Origin: Deltaproteobacteria bacterium
GTDB taxonomy: Bacteria; Myxococcota_A; Polyangia; Fen-1088
NCBI GenBank assembly: GCA_016935975.1
Contig: JAFGPX010000113.1
Span: 1-39,222 of the forward strand
DNA: 39,222 nt
Direction: 5' to 3'
Numbering within the stretch: position 1 is the first letter of the stretch; each line of letters opens with the position of its first letter. Below, one piece after another: positions 20,335 to 28,693 of the stretch. Made by a program: the position numbers and the translations under genes. Under the pieces are notes generated by a model. It saw only the letters and a program-made list of their open reading frames with translations. It had not been told where the DNA came from and did not search any database.

Positions 20335-20428
20335 GATGCTTGGGAAAGCGAGGGCTTCCCCGCCCCAAGCTACGAAACCGGCGCAAAGAGATCAAGAAAC
20401 GAGGCCCGCGCGGCCACCTTGCCGCGAC

Positions 20429-21157
20429 TCAGCTCTCCGGAGCTTTGCGCTTGAAACCGCGCGGCGGCAGCCGGTCGCGCGCGTGTGGATTCGAGCGCGA
20501 GTAGTCGATCCAGCGATAGCTCGGCGGCGGCCTGACATCCACGTGCACGAATCCGATGCGCGGGTACCAACCGAGGCCCACGCCGCCCGCGTCCAGGGTG
20601 GCGACGAAGTCGCGTATCTTGCGCGCGTTGACGCCGCGAATGCGAATGTCGGCCGCGGCGCCATGGTAGTGGTTGCTGGTCTTGCGCCGCTGGTAGCGGT
20701 AGCCGGAGAGCAGCTCGATACGCTTGTCGCCGAAATGCTCGTAGATGTGCGACAGAATCGCGATCAGACGCGTGTCGATGTCATGCTCGAGACCGGTGCG
20801 CCGGCAGCGGAAGGCGTGTTTGACCTCGGCCAGCGCATCGGTGTTGAAGGAGCCGTCGGCGTTGTAGATGCTGACGTCAGCTTCGTCCTTGTAGTTGATG
20901 GAGTAGATGCGCAGCCTGCCCGAGGGCGGCGGCGCCGGCTTGGCCAGCAGTCTCTTCTCGGGCACCGCCCAGCCAATTGTCTTGCCTCTGCGCCTGCCCC
21001 GACGCTTGGCGACGCGCTTGTGCGAACTGCGGCTCTTCGCGGCCTTCACGACCTTCGCACGATCCGCGGACGCGGGACCTGCCGGGCCGTCTTCCTCGGC
21101 CTCCGCGGCTTGAGCGCCGACCGTCATGGCCAGCAGCATCAACAACAGCCGAAACAT
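20429..21157 (-). CDS. DUF882/M15-type murein peptidase, exported
   Basis: 242 residues. A signal peptide (MFRLLLMLLAMTVGAQAAEA) is followed by a very basic stretch (SRSSHKRVAKRRGRRRG). The catalytic domain lies at about residues 80-215. Metal-site residues of the DUF882/YcbK (MepK) group are visible: His163 and Asp170 in SNHYHGAAADIRI and His205 in GFVHVDVR, with LLSGYRY and GVGLGWYPRIG as further matches. Relatives cut peptide cross-links in peptidoglycan. The basic segment could bind the anionic wall or outer membrane (inference). It lies upstream of parC on the same strand with 94 nt between them. Confidence 0.87.
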   Translation of the reverse strand: MFRLLLMLLAMTVGAQAAEAEEDGPAGPASADRAKVVKAAKSRSSHKRVAKRRGRRRGKTIGWAVPEKRLLAKPAPPPSGRLRIYSINYKDEADVSIYNADGSFNTDALAEVKHAFRCRRTGLEHDIDTRLIAILSHIYEHFGDKRIELLSGYRYQRRKTSNHYHGAAADIRIRGVNARKIRDFVATLDAGGVGLGWYPRIGFVHVDVRPPPSYRWIDYSRSNPHARDRLPPRGFKRKAPES

Positions 21158-21216
21158 GTTCGTCTAGGGTTAGCCGCAAATGCGGGTCTGTCAACTATGG
21201 AATCAACCTCACAGAT

Positions 21217-21669
21217 TCAATCTTGCCCGGAGGTGGCCGATGCTGCGACCGGTAGGTGTACCAGCTCGATGTTCAGCCGCCGGGCCACATCGAAGATACG
21301 TTCGTCGCGGTAGAATTCCCCGTAGACCACGCGACGGATTCCGCAATTGGCAATCTGCTTGAAGCAATTCCAGCATGGGCTGGCCGTGACGTAGAGCGTG
21401 CCGCCGTCGATCATCACGCCGTTCTTCGCGGCCTGCAGGATCGCGTTGCTCTCGGCGTGGATAGTGGCCACGCAATGGCCGTTCTCCATCATGTGGCCCA
21501 CCTCCGAACAGTGGGGCATGCCCCGAATCGAGCCGTTGTAGCCGGTCGACAAGATGGTCTTCTCGCGAACGATGACCGCGCCCACGTACTTGCGCGGACA
21601 GGTCGAGCGCGACGCGACCACGGTCGCGATGTTCATGAAGTACTCGTCCCAGGAAGCTCTCTCAGGCAT
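21217..21669 (-). CDS. dCMP deaminase (ComEB-like)
   Basis: 150 residues from the ATG at 21669; in-frame upstream codons are ignored because RASWDEYFMNIATVVASRS is the normal family start. The zinc site is complete: His71 and Glu73 in HAESNAI, and Cys99 and Cys102 in SPCWNCFK. The N-terminal substrate-side motif GAVIVREKTILSTGYNGSIRG is typical of deoxycytidylate deaminases. The enzyme makes dUMP from dCMP, supplying thymidylate synthesis. The ribosome site is weak. It is transcribed towards the M15 peptidase gene, 59 nt away. Confidence 0.92.
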   Translation of the reverse strand: MPERASWDEYFMNIATVVASRSTCPRKYVGAVIVREKTILSTGYNGSIRGMPHCSEVGHMMENGHCVATIHAESNAILQAAKNGVMIDGGTLYVTASPCWNCFKQIANCGIRRVVYGEFYRDERIFDVARRLNIELVHLPVAASATSGQD

Positions 21670-21993
21670 GACGGTTTCTACCAAGAAATCGGGTGGGGCG
21701 GACGTCGATCGGGCTTTCCGCGGTATGGTGGCAGCCGGCATGAGCGCCGGCAACCAGAAGGTCGCCGAGTCCATTCCCTCATACGCAGAAAGCGATCGAC
21801 GATCTGGAAGCACGCGTGCGCGCTCGCGTCCCTATCATGAAGCGCCTCTTCGTCGAGCCGGATGGCGACCACATGGAGGACGCGAATGCCGGCGCCTGAC
21901 GGATCCGCCCGGGATCCCCAGGCGCGGCTTTCGGGGTGCACGCCCGGGAAGTGGCGGCTATCCTTGAAGAGCCCACTTCTTTCTGGAGGTTTC
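21670..21993. other. Intergenic region with gene remnant
   Basis: 324 nt between the divergent dCMP deaminase and lipoprotein genes. It should hold both promoters, but no consensus -35/-10 pair stood out. A short plus-strand stretch resembles the end of a cation-efflux protein and is listed separately. Other open frames here look spurious. Confidence 0.5.
21783..21899 (+). pseudogene. Remnant: C-terminus of a cation diffusion facilitator (CDF) transporter
   Basis: The frame reads TQKAIDDLEARVRARVPIMK followed by RLFVEPDGD and stops at the TGA ending 21899. It resembles the cytoplasmic C-terminal tail of CDF family efflux proteins, where 'AIDxLEARIRARxPxVxRxFIEx' is common. Upstream in frame there is a TGA at 21741-21743 and no membrane domain in any frame. 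I take it as the surviving end of a deleted gene. The match is a recollected family pattern, not a search. Confidence 0.42.
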
Positions 21994-23067
21994 ATGCGCG
22001 TCCCACGAAAGCAGCTTTTCCCTCTGGTTGCATCTGCCGTCTTCGCCATTGCCGCCGGCTGTGGCTCGGGTGATTCGTCCACCCGGGATGCCGCTCCGGA
22101 TCAGCCGAAGGTCTCCCCGGACGCACCGGCCGTGATTCCGGATGGGCCCCTGCCGGCCGACGCGCCGCAAGCTCCGGATGCGAGCCTCCTGCAACCCGAC
22201 GCCACCACGCCCGTTGATGGCGCGCCCGACAGCACCACGGCCGGCCTGGATGGCGCGCGACACCCATTGGACGGCGGCGCGCCGCATCCGGACGCCCATG
22301 CCGGAGAAGCGGGCAGCCTCGATGGCGGCGGCACCACCCTCGACGGCGGAACCGTGGGGCTCGACGCCGGCGCCAGCGCCTCCGACGTTGCCCAGGACAC
22401 GATGCGCGACGGTTTCGTGCCCGGGGCGGCCACCCCCATCGTCGTCAACAGCAGCAACACCGCCGACTACAGCCTCGCTGACGGCACCTGGAAGGTCTTC
22501 TACTTCGACGGCACGGCCGGCCAGCTCTACTGCGTCTCCGAGCTATCCGGCATCGTTCGCGGCTACGTCAGCACCTCGCCCTCGGTTTCCCCCACGAACC
22601 ACCAGTACGCAACCGACAGCAACACGGGAAGCCTGGCGTTCGTGGCCACGGCAGCACAGCGCTACTACCTCGCGGTGGCGGTCAGCGGCGGCGGCGCCAG
22701 CGGCTGGTTCCAGGTCGCGGACGGCGGCCAACTGCTCGCGCTAGGGGCCAATTCCGTCACGCTTCCCGCGCCCGACATGGACAACTACTACTTCTTCCGC
22801 TTCCCCGTCAGCAAGGGGCACAGCTACAGCATCTCGGTCACCGGCCCAGCCGCGACCACCGTCGGCCTCGGCCTCTCGCCATACGCCGAGCGCGCCACCA
22901 ACGGCCAGTTCTTCAAGCCCATGCTCGGCTACAGCGGTCCGCTGCCGATAACCAACGAGCCCATCCCCGACACGTCCGTCGCCCTCTCGTATTCCGGCTA
23001 CTACTTCTTCTTCCTGCACGTCTACTCGGCCATGAACGTCACGGTGACGCTGGCGCAGACGTCGTAG
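21994..23067 (+). CDS. Asp/Pro-rich surface lipoprotein
   Basis: 357 residues from the ATG at 21994, which has a strong GGAGG 5 nt upstream and immediately starts a lipoprotein signal (lipobox IAAGC, Cys23). Residues about 30-145 are an Asp/Pro/Ala/Gly-rich spacer with repeated PDA, DGA and LDGG units. The C-terminal part (about 150-357) has beta-rich segments resembling a pair of pre-peptidase C-terminal-type jelly rolls: DGTWKVFYFDGTAGQLYCVS, QRYYLAVAVSGGGASG, DNYYFFRFPVSKGHSYSISV and SYSGYYFFFLHVYSAMNV. This kind of domain appears in secreted myxobacterial proteins, but I know no specific function here. Confidence 0.85.
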   Translation: MRVPRKQLFPLVASAVFAIAAGCGSGDSSTRDAAPDQPKVSPDAPAVIPDGPLPADAPQAPDASLLQPDATTPVDGAPDSTTAGLDGARHPLDGGAPHPDAHAGEAGSLDGGGTTLDGGTVGLDAGASASDVAQDTMRDGFVPGAATPIVVNSSNTADYSLADGTWKVFYFDGTAGQLYCVSELSGIVRGYVSTSPSVSPTNHQYATDSNTGSLAFVATAAQRYYLAVAVSGGGASGWFQVADGGQLLALGANSVTLPAPDMDNYYFFRFPVSKGHSYSISVTGPAATTVGLGLSPYAERATNGQFFKPMLGYSGPLPITNEPIPDTSVALSYSGYYFFFLHVYSAMNVTVTLAQTS

Positions 23068-23249
23068 CCGCCTCGGGTCCACGGTAGACGGCCGTCACAC
23101 GGCCACCATGTGCTTCGGATCCCTCCACCCGAACCCTCTCGAGTGCACCCGCGGTTCGAAGTCGTGCCCAGGCCGGCGGACGAGCGTGTGCCCGCTCGCT
23201 GAGCGCCTGCCGCTCGAACCCGCGTCGCCAGGCCGCCGCATCTGCTAGT

Positions 23250-26111
23250 ATGCGCGCCCTCGTGGACTGGAAAGACACCCTCAACCTCCCCAAGACCGAG
23301 TTCCCGATGCGCGCCGACTTGGCCCGCCGCGAGCCGCTATGGCTCAAACGCTGGGCCGAGGCGAAGCAATACGAGAAGCTCTTGGCCGCGCGCGAGGCCG
23401 CGCATGCCGAGCCGTACGTGCTGCACGATGGACCGCCCTACCCGACCGGCGGCATCCACTACGGCACGCTGCTGAACAAGGTCCTCAAAGACATCATCGT
23501 GCGGTCGCGCTTGCTCTTGGGCAAGGCCGTGCGCTTCGTGCCCGGTTGGGACTGCCACGGCCTGCCCATCGAGCAGCAGGTGGAGAAGCAGTTCGGCGCC
23601 AAGGCCAAGCAGGACACGCGTGACTTTCGCGCCAAGTGCGAAGCGCACGCGCGCAAGTTCGTGGACGTCATGCGCGCGGATTTCCGCCGGCTCGGCTGCC
23701 TTGGGATCTGGGACGAGCCCTACCTGACGCTCAGCAAGGACTACGAATCCACCATCGTGCGCGTCATGGCGGCTTTCGCGAAAAAGGGGCTGCTCTACCG
23801 CGCCAAGCGGCCCGTGCACTGGTGCACCACGCACCAGACCGCGCTCGCCGAGGCCGAGGTCGAATACCTCGATCACAGCTCGCCGTCGATCTACGTGCGC
23901 TTCCCGGTGGTGCCGGGCCAGGCCGCGCTGGAAGCGATTGTCGGCCAGGCGCCTGCCGCCCTGGTCGTCTGGACCACGACCCCGTGGACCCTAGCCGCAA
24001 ATCTCGCGGTCGTGGCCAACCCCGAGCTGGTCTACGTCGCCATTCCCGTCGAGCGGCCGGGCCAGCCGCGCGAGCACTTCGTCGTGGCGCGCGAGCTGGC
24101 GGACGGCTTCCTCTCCGCCTGCGGGCTGGCCGCTGGGCCAAAGGAAACCTGGGTCGAGATCGCCGGTGACAAGCTCCGCTCCCTGCGCGGGCTGCGCTAC
24201 CGGCACCCGTTCATCGAGAAGCCCAGGTCCGACAAGGACTTCCGCCTGATCTTCGCCGCGCATGCCACCCTCGAAGCTGGCACCGGTCTCGTGCACACCG
24301 CACCTGGCCACGGTGCCGACGACTACGCGGTCGGCCGCGCCGAAGGCCTAGACGTGTATGCACCCGTGGACGGCATGGGCCGTTACACCGCTGAGGTCCC
24401 GCACTGGGCCGGACTCCACGTCCTGGCAGCCAATCCCAAGATCGTCGCCCACCTGGCGGAGACCGGCTTTCTGCTCAACCGGCCCGGCGAGCAGATCCAA
24501 CACCAGTACCCGCACTGCTGGCGCTGCAAGAACCCAGTCCTCTTCCGCGCCACCAGCCAGTGGTTCGCGCGTCTGGGGGATCTCGGCGAACCAACCAGCC
24601 TGCGCCAGCAGGCGCTCGAGGAGATCGACCGCACGCAGTGGATCCCGGCGTGGGGCCGCGACCGCATTCGCGGCATGATCGAGGCGCGGCCGGATTGGTG
24701 CCTGTCACGCCAGCGTATTTGGGGGGTTCCCATCCCCGCCTACCTCTGCAAGCAGTGCGACGAGCCCTTTCTCGACGCTGCGGCCATGGGACATGTGGCA
24801 GCCGTCTTCGCTGCCGAGGGCGCCGGCGCCTGGTTCGGCAGACCGCTGGCCGAGTTGCTCCCCGCGGGCACAGCCTGCCCGCGCTGCAAAGGCACGGATC
24901 TCGACAAGACCCACGACATCGTCGACGTGTGGTTCGAGTCCGGCGTTTCGTGGGCCGCGGTCGCGGACGGCAAGCTCGTGCCAAAGGGAGCGAAGGTCGA
25001 TCTCTACCTCGAGGGCGCCGATCAGCACCGCGGCTGGTTCCACTCGTCGCTCCTGGCCGCGGTCGCGGCGCGCGGTACGGCCCCGTACAAGGCGGTGCTG
25101 ACCCACGGCTGGGTGCTCGACGAGCGCGGCAAGGTCTACTCGAAGTCCGAGATCGAGAAGGCGCGCGCCGCCGGAGTCAAGACCGACTACGTCGAGCCCG
25201 GCGTGTGGATGGAGAAGAACGGCGCCGAGCTCCTGCGCCTGTGGGCCGCGGCCGCCGACTACCAGTCGGATGTCGTATTTTCGAAAACCATCCTCGACCA
25301 TCTCGGCGAGTCGTACCGCAAGATCCGCAACACTTGCCGCTTCCTGCTCTCGAACCTCTACGACTTCTCGCCCGGCCGCGACGTGCTGTCCGACGATAAG
25401 CTGCGCGAGCTCGACCGCCTGGCACTGGCCGTGCTGCGCGAGCGCGATCGGCAGATCCTCGCCGCCTACGAGCGCTACAGCTTTCACGACGTCGTGCGCC
25501 TGATGGTCGACTACGCGGTCACTGTGTCGGCCGAATACCTGGGCCCGATCAAGGATGCGCTCTACTGCGAAGCCGTGACCTCGCCCATACGCCGGAGCGT
25601 GCAGACCGCGCTTTGCGAGATGGTGAAAACCATCGCGACCTGGATGGCGCCCATTCTGTGCTTCTCGGCGCAAGACGTGGCCGATGAGCTGGCGCGCCAG
25701 ACCGGCGCACCGTTCGACGTGCACGGGTCCGTTTGGTCGAGGCTTGGCGCGACCGCCGACGACCGCTGGGAGAAAGAGCTGCGTCCCCTGCGCGACAAGG
25801 TGCTGCTCAAGCTGGAGGCGTTCCGCGCCACCGGGCACAAGTCGCTGCACGCCGCCGTTGCCGTGACGCCCGCGAGCAGCGAACGCTCGTTGTGGCACCG
25901 GAATCTCGCTCATCTCACCGAGCTGTGCGAGGTATCTCGTATCGACCTGGCCGCCACGGACGCTCCCGTGACCGAAATCACGATCAGCGAAGCTCCCATG
26001 CCCGAGTGCCCGCGGTGCTGGCGTCGGACCGGAGCCGCATCCGGCTTCGCCAAGGAGCCCAGTCTTTGCATCCGCTGTGCTTCCGTGGTCAAGTGCCTGG
26101 AGAAGCAATGA
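23250..26111 (+). CDS. ileS: Isoleucyl-tRNA synthetase
   Basis: 953 residues, a class I synthetase that charges tRNA-Ile and edits valine. The first signature is the variant HYGT (residues 70-73, in [15 protein letters not shown]). The second is KVYSKS (628-633) instead of KMSKS. The editing domain (about 190-410) includes [15 protein letters not shown] and [16 protein letters not shown]. The C-terminal zinc finger has CPRCW...CIRC (about residues 915-940). The start could be the ATG at 23250 or the GTG at 23262, just before [15 protein letters not shown]; neither has a good ribosome site. The stop overlaps the lspA ATG by 4 nt (ATGA), so it heads the ileS-lspA-lgt-lgt operon. Confidence 0.96.
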   Translation: MRALVDWKDTLNLPKTEFPMRADLARREPLWLKRWAEAKQYEKLLAAREAAHAEPYVLHDGPPYPTGGIHYGTLLNKVLKDIIVRSRLLLGKAVRFVPGWDCHGLPIEQQVEKQFGAKAKQDTRDFRAKCEAHARKFVDVMRADFRRLGCLGIWDEPYLTLSKDYESTIVRVMAAFAKKGLLYRAKRPVHWCTTHQTALAEAEVEYLDHSSPSIYVRFPVVPGQAALEAIVGQAPAALVVWTTTPWTLAANLAVVANPELVYVAIPVERPGQPREHFVVARELADGFLSACGLAAGPKETWVEIAGDKLRSLRGLRYRHPFIEKPRSDKDFRLIFAAHATLEAGTGLVHTAPGHGADDYAVGRAEGLDVYAPVDGMGRYTAEVPHWAGLHVLAANPKIVAHLAETGFLLNRPGEQIQHQYPHCWRCKNPVLFRATSQWFARLGDLGEPTSLRQQALEEIDRTQWIPAWGRDRIRGMIEARPDWCLSRQRIWGVPIPAYLCKQCDEPFLDAAAMGHVAAVFAAEGAGAWFGRPLAELLPAGTACPRCKGTDLDKTHDIVDVWFESGVSWAAVADGKLVPKGAKVDLYLEGADQHRGWFHSSLLAAVAARGTAPYKAVLTHGWVLDERGKVYSKSEIEKARAAGVKTDYVEPGVWMEKNGAELLRLWAAAADYQSDVVFSKTILDHLGESYRKIRNTCRFLLSNLYDFSPGRDVLSDDKLRELDRLALAVLRERDRQILAAYERYSFHDVVRLMVDYAVTVSAEYLGPIKDALYCEAVTSPIRRSVQTALCEMVKTIATWMAPILCFSAQDVADELARQTGAPFDVHGSVWSRLGATADDRWEKELRPLRDKVLLKLEAFRATGHKSLHAAVAVTPASSERSLWHRNLAHLTELCEVSRIDLAATDAPVTEITISEAPMPECPRCWRRTGAASGFAKEPSLCIRCASVVKCLEKQ

Positions 26112-26659
26112 CCGATCGTGTTTCCACCCTGGCCCGCAACCTGCTCTTCGCCGCTGCCGCGGTGGTTTCCCTACTCCTGGACCAGTGGACCAAGATCCTG
26201 GCGCGCACGCACCTTCGGCCCCTGGGGCCGTGGGGTAGCAAGACCATCGTCGCCAACTACTTCGACCTACGCTACTCCGAGAACACCGGCGTGGCCTTCG
26301 GCATGGGCCAGGGTCTTCCTGCCGGACGCATCCTCCTCACCCTCGTCGCGCTGGCCGCCCTGGGGTTGGTCGGCTACTACCTGAAGCGCAGCGGACCGCG
26401 ACAGTTCCGTCTTCACCTCGCGCTCGGACTGGTCGCCGGTGGCGCTGTCGGCAACCTCGTGGATCGCATCGTCTTCGGGCGCGTGAGCGACTTCATCGTC
26501 TGGCACGTCGGCCGGCACGAGTGGCCCGCCTTCAACATCGCGGACGCCGCCCTGGTGGTCGGGGTCGCGCTCATGGCCCTCGACATGATGCTCGAGAAGC
26601 GCGGCCAAGCCGCTCCAAGCCCGGCGCCGCCCGACCCGGCAAGCAACAAAGAGAGCTAG
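26108..26659 (+). CDS. lspA: Lipoprotein signal peptidase (signal peptidase II)
   Basis: 183 residues with four predicted membrane helices. The catalytic aspartates are Asp119 in [20 protein letters not shown] and Asp146 in AFNIADAAL; the SENTGVAFG motif is also present. It cuts the signal peptide from prolipoproteins after Lgt modification. Translation is coupled to ileS by an ATGA overlap, and the first lgt follows after 47 nt. At least four lipoproteins in this window are obvious substrates. Confidence 0.96.
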   Translation: MTDRVSTLARNLLFAAAAVVSLLLDQWTKILARTHLRPLGPWGSKTIVANYFDLRYSENTGVAFGMGQGLPAGRILLTLVALAALGLVGYYLKRSGPRQFRLHLALGLVAGGAVGNLVDRIVFGRVSDFIVWHVGRHEWPAFNIADAALVVGVALMALDMMLEKRGQAAPSPAPPDPASNKES

Positions 26660-26706
26660 GCCGTGCGCATTTCGGTGATCCTTTTCTAGGAAGAGAGGAA
26701 CCACCG

Positions 26707-27687
26707 ATGCGGCCCGTCCTCGTCGACTTCGGCATCGATATCCCGGTGCTCGGCCACCTGGATCTGCCGTCGTACTTCGTCATGCTCACGCTGAGCTTCG
26801 TCATCGGCGCGTGGAGGACCCGCCGGGAAGCGCCCAAGCTCGGCCTCGACCGCGAGCGCGTGCTCGATCTCGACATCTACATCGTGATCTGGGCCATCAT
26901 CGGGGCCCGCATCTTGCACATAGTCGCCGACGGGCACTTCCACGACTACGTCAACCTGTGCGTGGACAACTTCAAGGTGCGCGCCACCGAAGCCAAGGTC
27001 GCCTTCTGCAACGCCGACAGCGAGTGCGGTTTCGACTACGTCTGCAACCTGGCTACCCACACCTGCCATCCGCCACGCAACTGTTTCGCCGTGCTCGAGG
27101 TTTGGCGCGGCGGGCTGGCCTACTACGGAGGCTTCATCTTCGCCGCGGCCTTCACCTTCTACTTCGCCCACAAGCATCGCATGGGCATGTGGAAGGTCGC
27201 CGATCTGTGCGCACCCTGGGTTGCCTTCGGCCTGGCCCTTACTCGTATCGGCTGTTTTCTCAACGGCTGCTGCTTCGGCAAGATTACCGAGGTCCCCTGG
27301 GGCGTGCGTTTCCCCGTAGGCAGCCCGGCCTGGGAGGCCCAGCGTGACGCGCACCTGATTGCGGGGCCCACCGCCGCATACCCCGTGCATCCGACCCAGA
27401 TCTACCTGGCCCTGCTCAATGGCTTGACCTTCGCGGTCCTCTACTTCGTCATCCGGCGTCGCAAGCGGGTCGACGGCGAGATCTTTGCCTGGTTGCTGAT
27501 CCTCAAGGGCGTCTTCCGCAGCTTCGTCGAGATATGGCGCGACGACGAACGCGGCGTGTTGTGGGGCTGGCTATCCACCTCCCAGATCCTATCGCTTCCT
27601 CTCGTCGCGCTCGGCATCTACCTGCTCGTGCGCTTCCGGCGCACCGACGCGCCTCTGCCCGCGAGCGCGGGCACGGCAGCCGGATGA
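26707..27687 (+). CDS. lgt: Prolipoprotein diacylglyceryl transferase, variant with Cys-rich insert
   Basis: 326 residues from the ATG at 26707, with AGAGGA upstream. The multi-pass Lgt fold is recognisable by WRGGLAYYGGFIFAA, TRIGCFLNGCCFGK, VHPTQIYLALLNG and FRSFVEIWRDD. Compared with E. coli Lgt, Arg143 is kept (Arg180), but Asn146 becomes Cys183 and His103 becomes Tyr140; the GCxxxGCC form is common in deltaproteobacterial homologues. Residues about 85-126 form an insert with six cysteines (85, 101, 107, 113, 120, 126; including ADSECGFDYVCN) in what should be a periplasmic loop. This looks like a small disulfide-bonded domain. Lgt moves diacylglycerol from phosphatidylglycerol to the lipobox cysteine. 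Its stop overlaps the next lgt start (ATGA). Confidence 0.88.
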   Translation: MRPVLVDFGIDIPVLGHLDLPSYFVMLTLSFVIGAWRTRREAPKLGLDRERVLDLDIYIVIWAIIGARILHIVADGHFHDYVNLCVDNFKVRATEAKVAFCNADSECGFDYVCNLATHTCHPPRNCFAVLEVWRGGLAYYGGFIFAAAFTFYFAHKHRMGMWKVADLCAPWVAFGLALTRIGCFLNGCCFGKITEVPWGVRFPVGSPAWEAQRDAHLIAGPTAAYPVHPTQIYLALLNGLTFAVLYFVIRRRKRVDGEIFAWLLILKGVFRSFVEIWRDDERGVLWGWLSTSQILSLPLVALGIYLLVRFRRTDAPLPASAGTAAG

Positions 27688-28634
27688 GACCGACGCTCTT
27701 CCATATCGGTTCGAGCTTCCCCGTCCACTCCTATGGCCTGTTCATAGCGGTCGGCATGGTGCTTGGCGTGCTGCTGGCGGTACGCCGCGGCCGCAGCGTG
27801 GCGATGGCGACAGGCGACACCCTCGATCTGACCTTCTATGCCATCGTGGCCGGCCTGGTCGGGGCCCGCGGGCTATACGTGGCCATGCACGCGAGAGAAT
27901 ACGCGCGCCTGTGCGCGGGTAGCGGCGCTCCGCGTTCGCTTGGCGGGATGCTCTCCGACTGCACCGCCGCCCTACGCTTCTGGCAAGGGGGGCTGGCCTT
28001 CCTGGGGGGCGGAATCCTCGCCGCAGTGGTGGTCTTGCTCTATGCTCGGCGCAAGCACCTCCGGCTCGGCGACGTGGCCGACGTGCTCGCGCCATCCGTG
28101 AGCCTGGCGCATGTCTTCGGCCGCCTGGGCTGTCTCATGGCCGGCTGCTGCTACGGCAAACCGTGGGAAGCCGGAGTCCACTTCCCGCCCGACAGCGTGG
28201 CCTACGCCGAGTACCTCTCCCGCCGCGCACTGCTCGCCGGCGCCGAGTGCACCCCGGCCCTTCACCCCACCCAACTCTACGAGAGTCTCGGCGAGCTGCT
28301 CGTCTTCGTCGGCCTTGTGCTGCTTTGGCGCCGCCGCAAGTTCCCCGGCGTGGTCGCCATCGCCTACGCCTTCGCCTACGGTATCCTGCGCTTCGTCGTC
28401 GAGATCTACCGCGACGACCTCGTGCGCGGCTTCGTGTTCCAAGTCCGCCTGCCCGGCCTCGCCGCCGTCCTCGGCCTGCCGCCGAACGATCCGCTCTTCC
28501 TTTCCTCTGCCCAGGCCGCATCCCTGCTGCTCATCGCCGCGGCCGCCACGGCGTACGTCGTCCTTCTACGGAGGGAACCACCGAGGACACAGAGAACACA
28601 GAGGCCGGAGGATGAAGAGGTTTCCGGATCCTAG
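27684..28634 (+). CDS. Second Lgt-family protein (tandem paralogue)
   Basis: 316 residues, starting at the ATGA overlap with the first lgt. Motifs are LFHIGSSFPVHSYGLFIAVG, FWQGGLAFLGGGILAA, FGRLGCLMAGCCYGK, LHPTQLYESLGEL and LRFVVEIYRDD. The conserved arginine and GCxxxGCC signature match the first copy, but the position of the essential E. coli His103 is Leu here (Tyr in the first copy), and the Cys-rich insert is replaced by a shorter two-Cys loop. It may be a second diacylglyceryl transferase with other substrates, or a paralogue with a changed reaction; sequence cannot decide. The final about 20 residues (EPPRTQRTQRPEDEEVSGS) are encoded by the left arm and loop of a palindromic repeat. 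Confidence 0.85.
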   Translation: MRPTLFHIGSSFPVHSYGLFIAVGMVLGVLLAVRRGRSVAMATGDTLDLTFYAIVAGLVGARGLYVAMHAREYARLCAGSGAPRSLGGMLSDCTAALRFWQGGLAFLGGGILAAVVVLLYARRKHLRLGDVADVLAPSVSLAHVFGRLGCLMAGCCYGKPWEAGVHFPPDSVAYAEYLSRRALLAGAECTPALHPTQLYESLGELLVFVGLVLLWRRRKFPGVVAIAYAFAYGILRFVVEIYRDDLVRGFVFQVRLPGLAAVLGLPPNDPLFLSSAQAASLLLIAAAATAYVVLLRREPPRTQRTQRPEDEEVSGS

Positions 28635-28677
28635 ATCCGGTCCCTTTCCGTCTCTGTGTCCTCCGTGTCTTCTGTGG
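28578..28677. repeat. Long imperfect palindrome (GAGGACACAGAG-type arms)
   Basis: The left arm (28578-28608, containing CCGAGGACACAGAGAACACA) pairs with the right arm (28648-28677, containing GTCTCTGTGTCCTCCGTGTC) over about 30 bp with a few mismatches. In the loop is a perfect 7-bp hairpin, CCGGATC/GATCCGG (28624-28640), which contains the stop codon of the second lgt. Sequences of this GGACACAGAG type recur as dispersed palindromic repeats in various bacterial genomes (recollection). Its position between convergent lgt and tldE ends suits a bidirectional terminator or transcript-end structure. Confidence 0.75.
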
Positions 28678-28693
28678 CGAATCCGTCCCGTGG

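Noticed and set aside
23068-23249. GGTTCGA-like T-loop sequences suggesting a tRNA before ileS
   Set aside because: The flanking bases do not form the paired T-stem, acceptor or anticodon arms on either strand.
24705-26108. 467-codon minus-strand open frame
   Set aside because: Antisense to ileS; no motifs.
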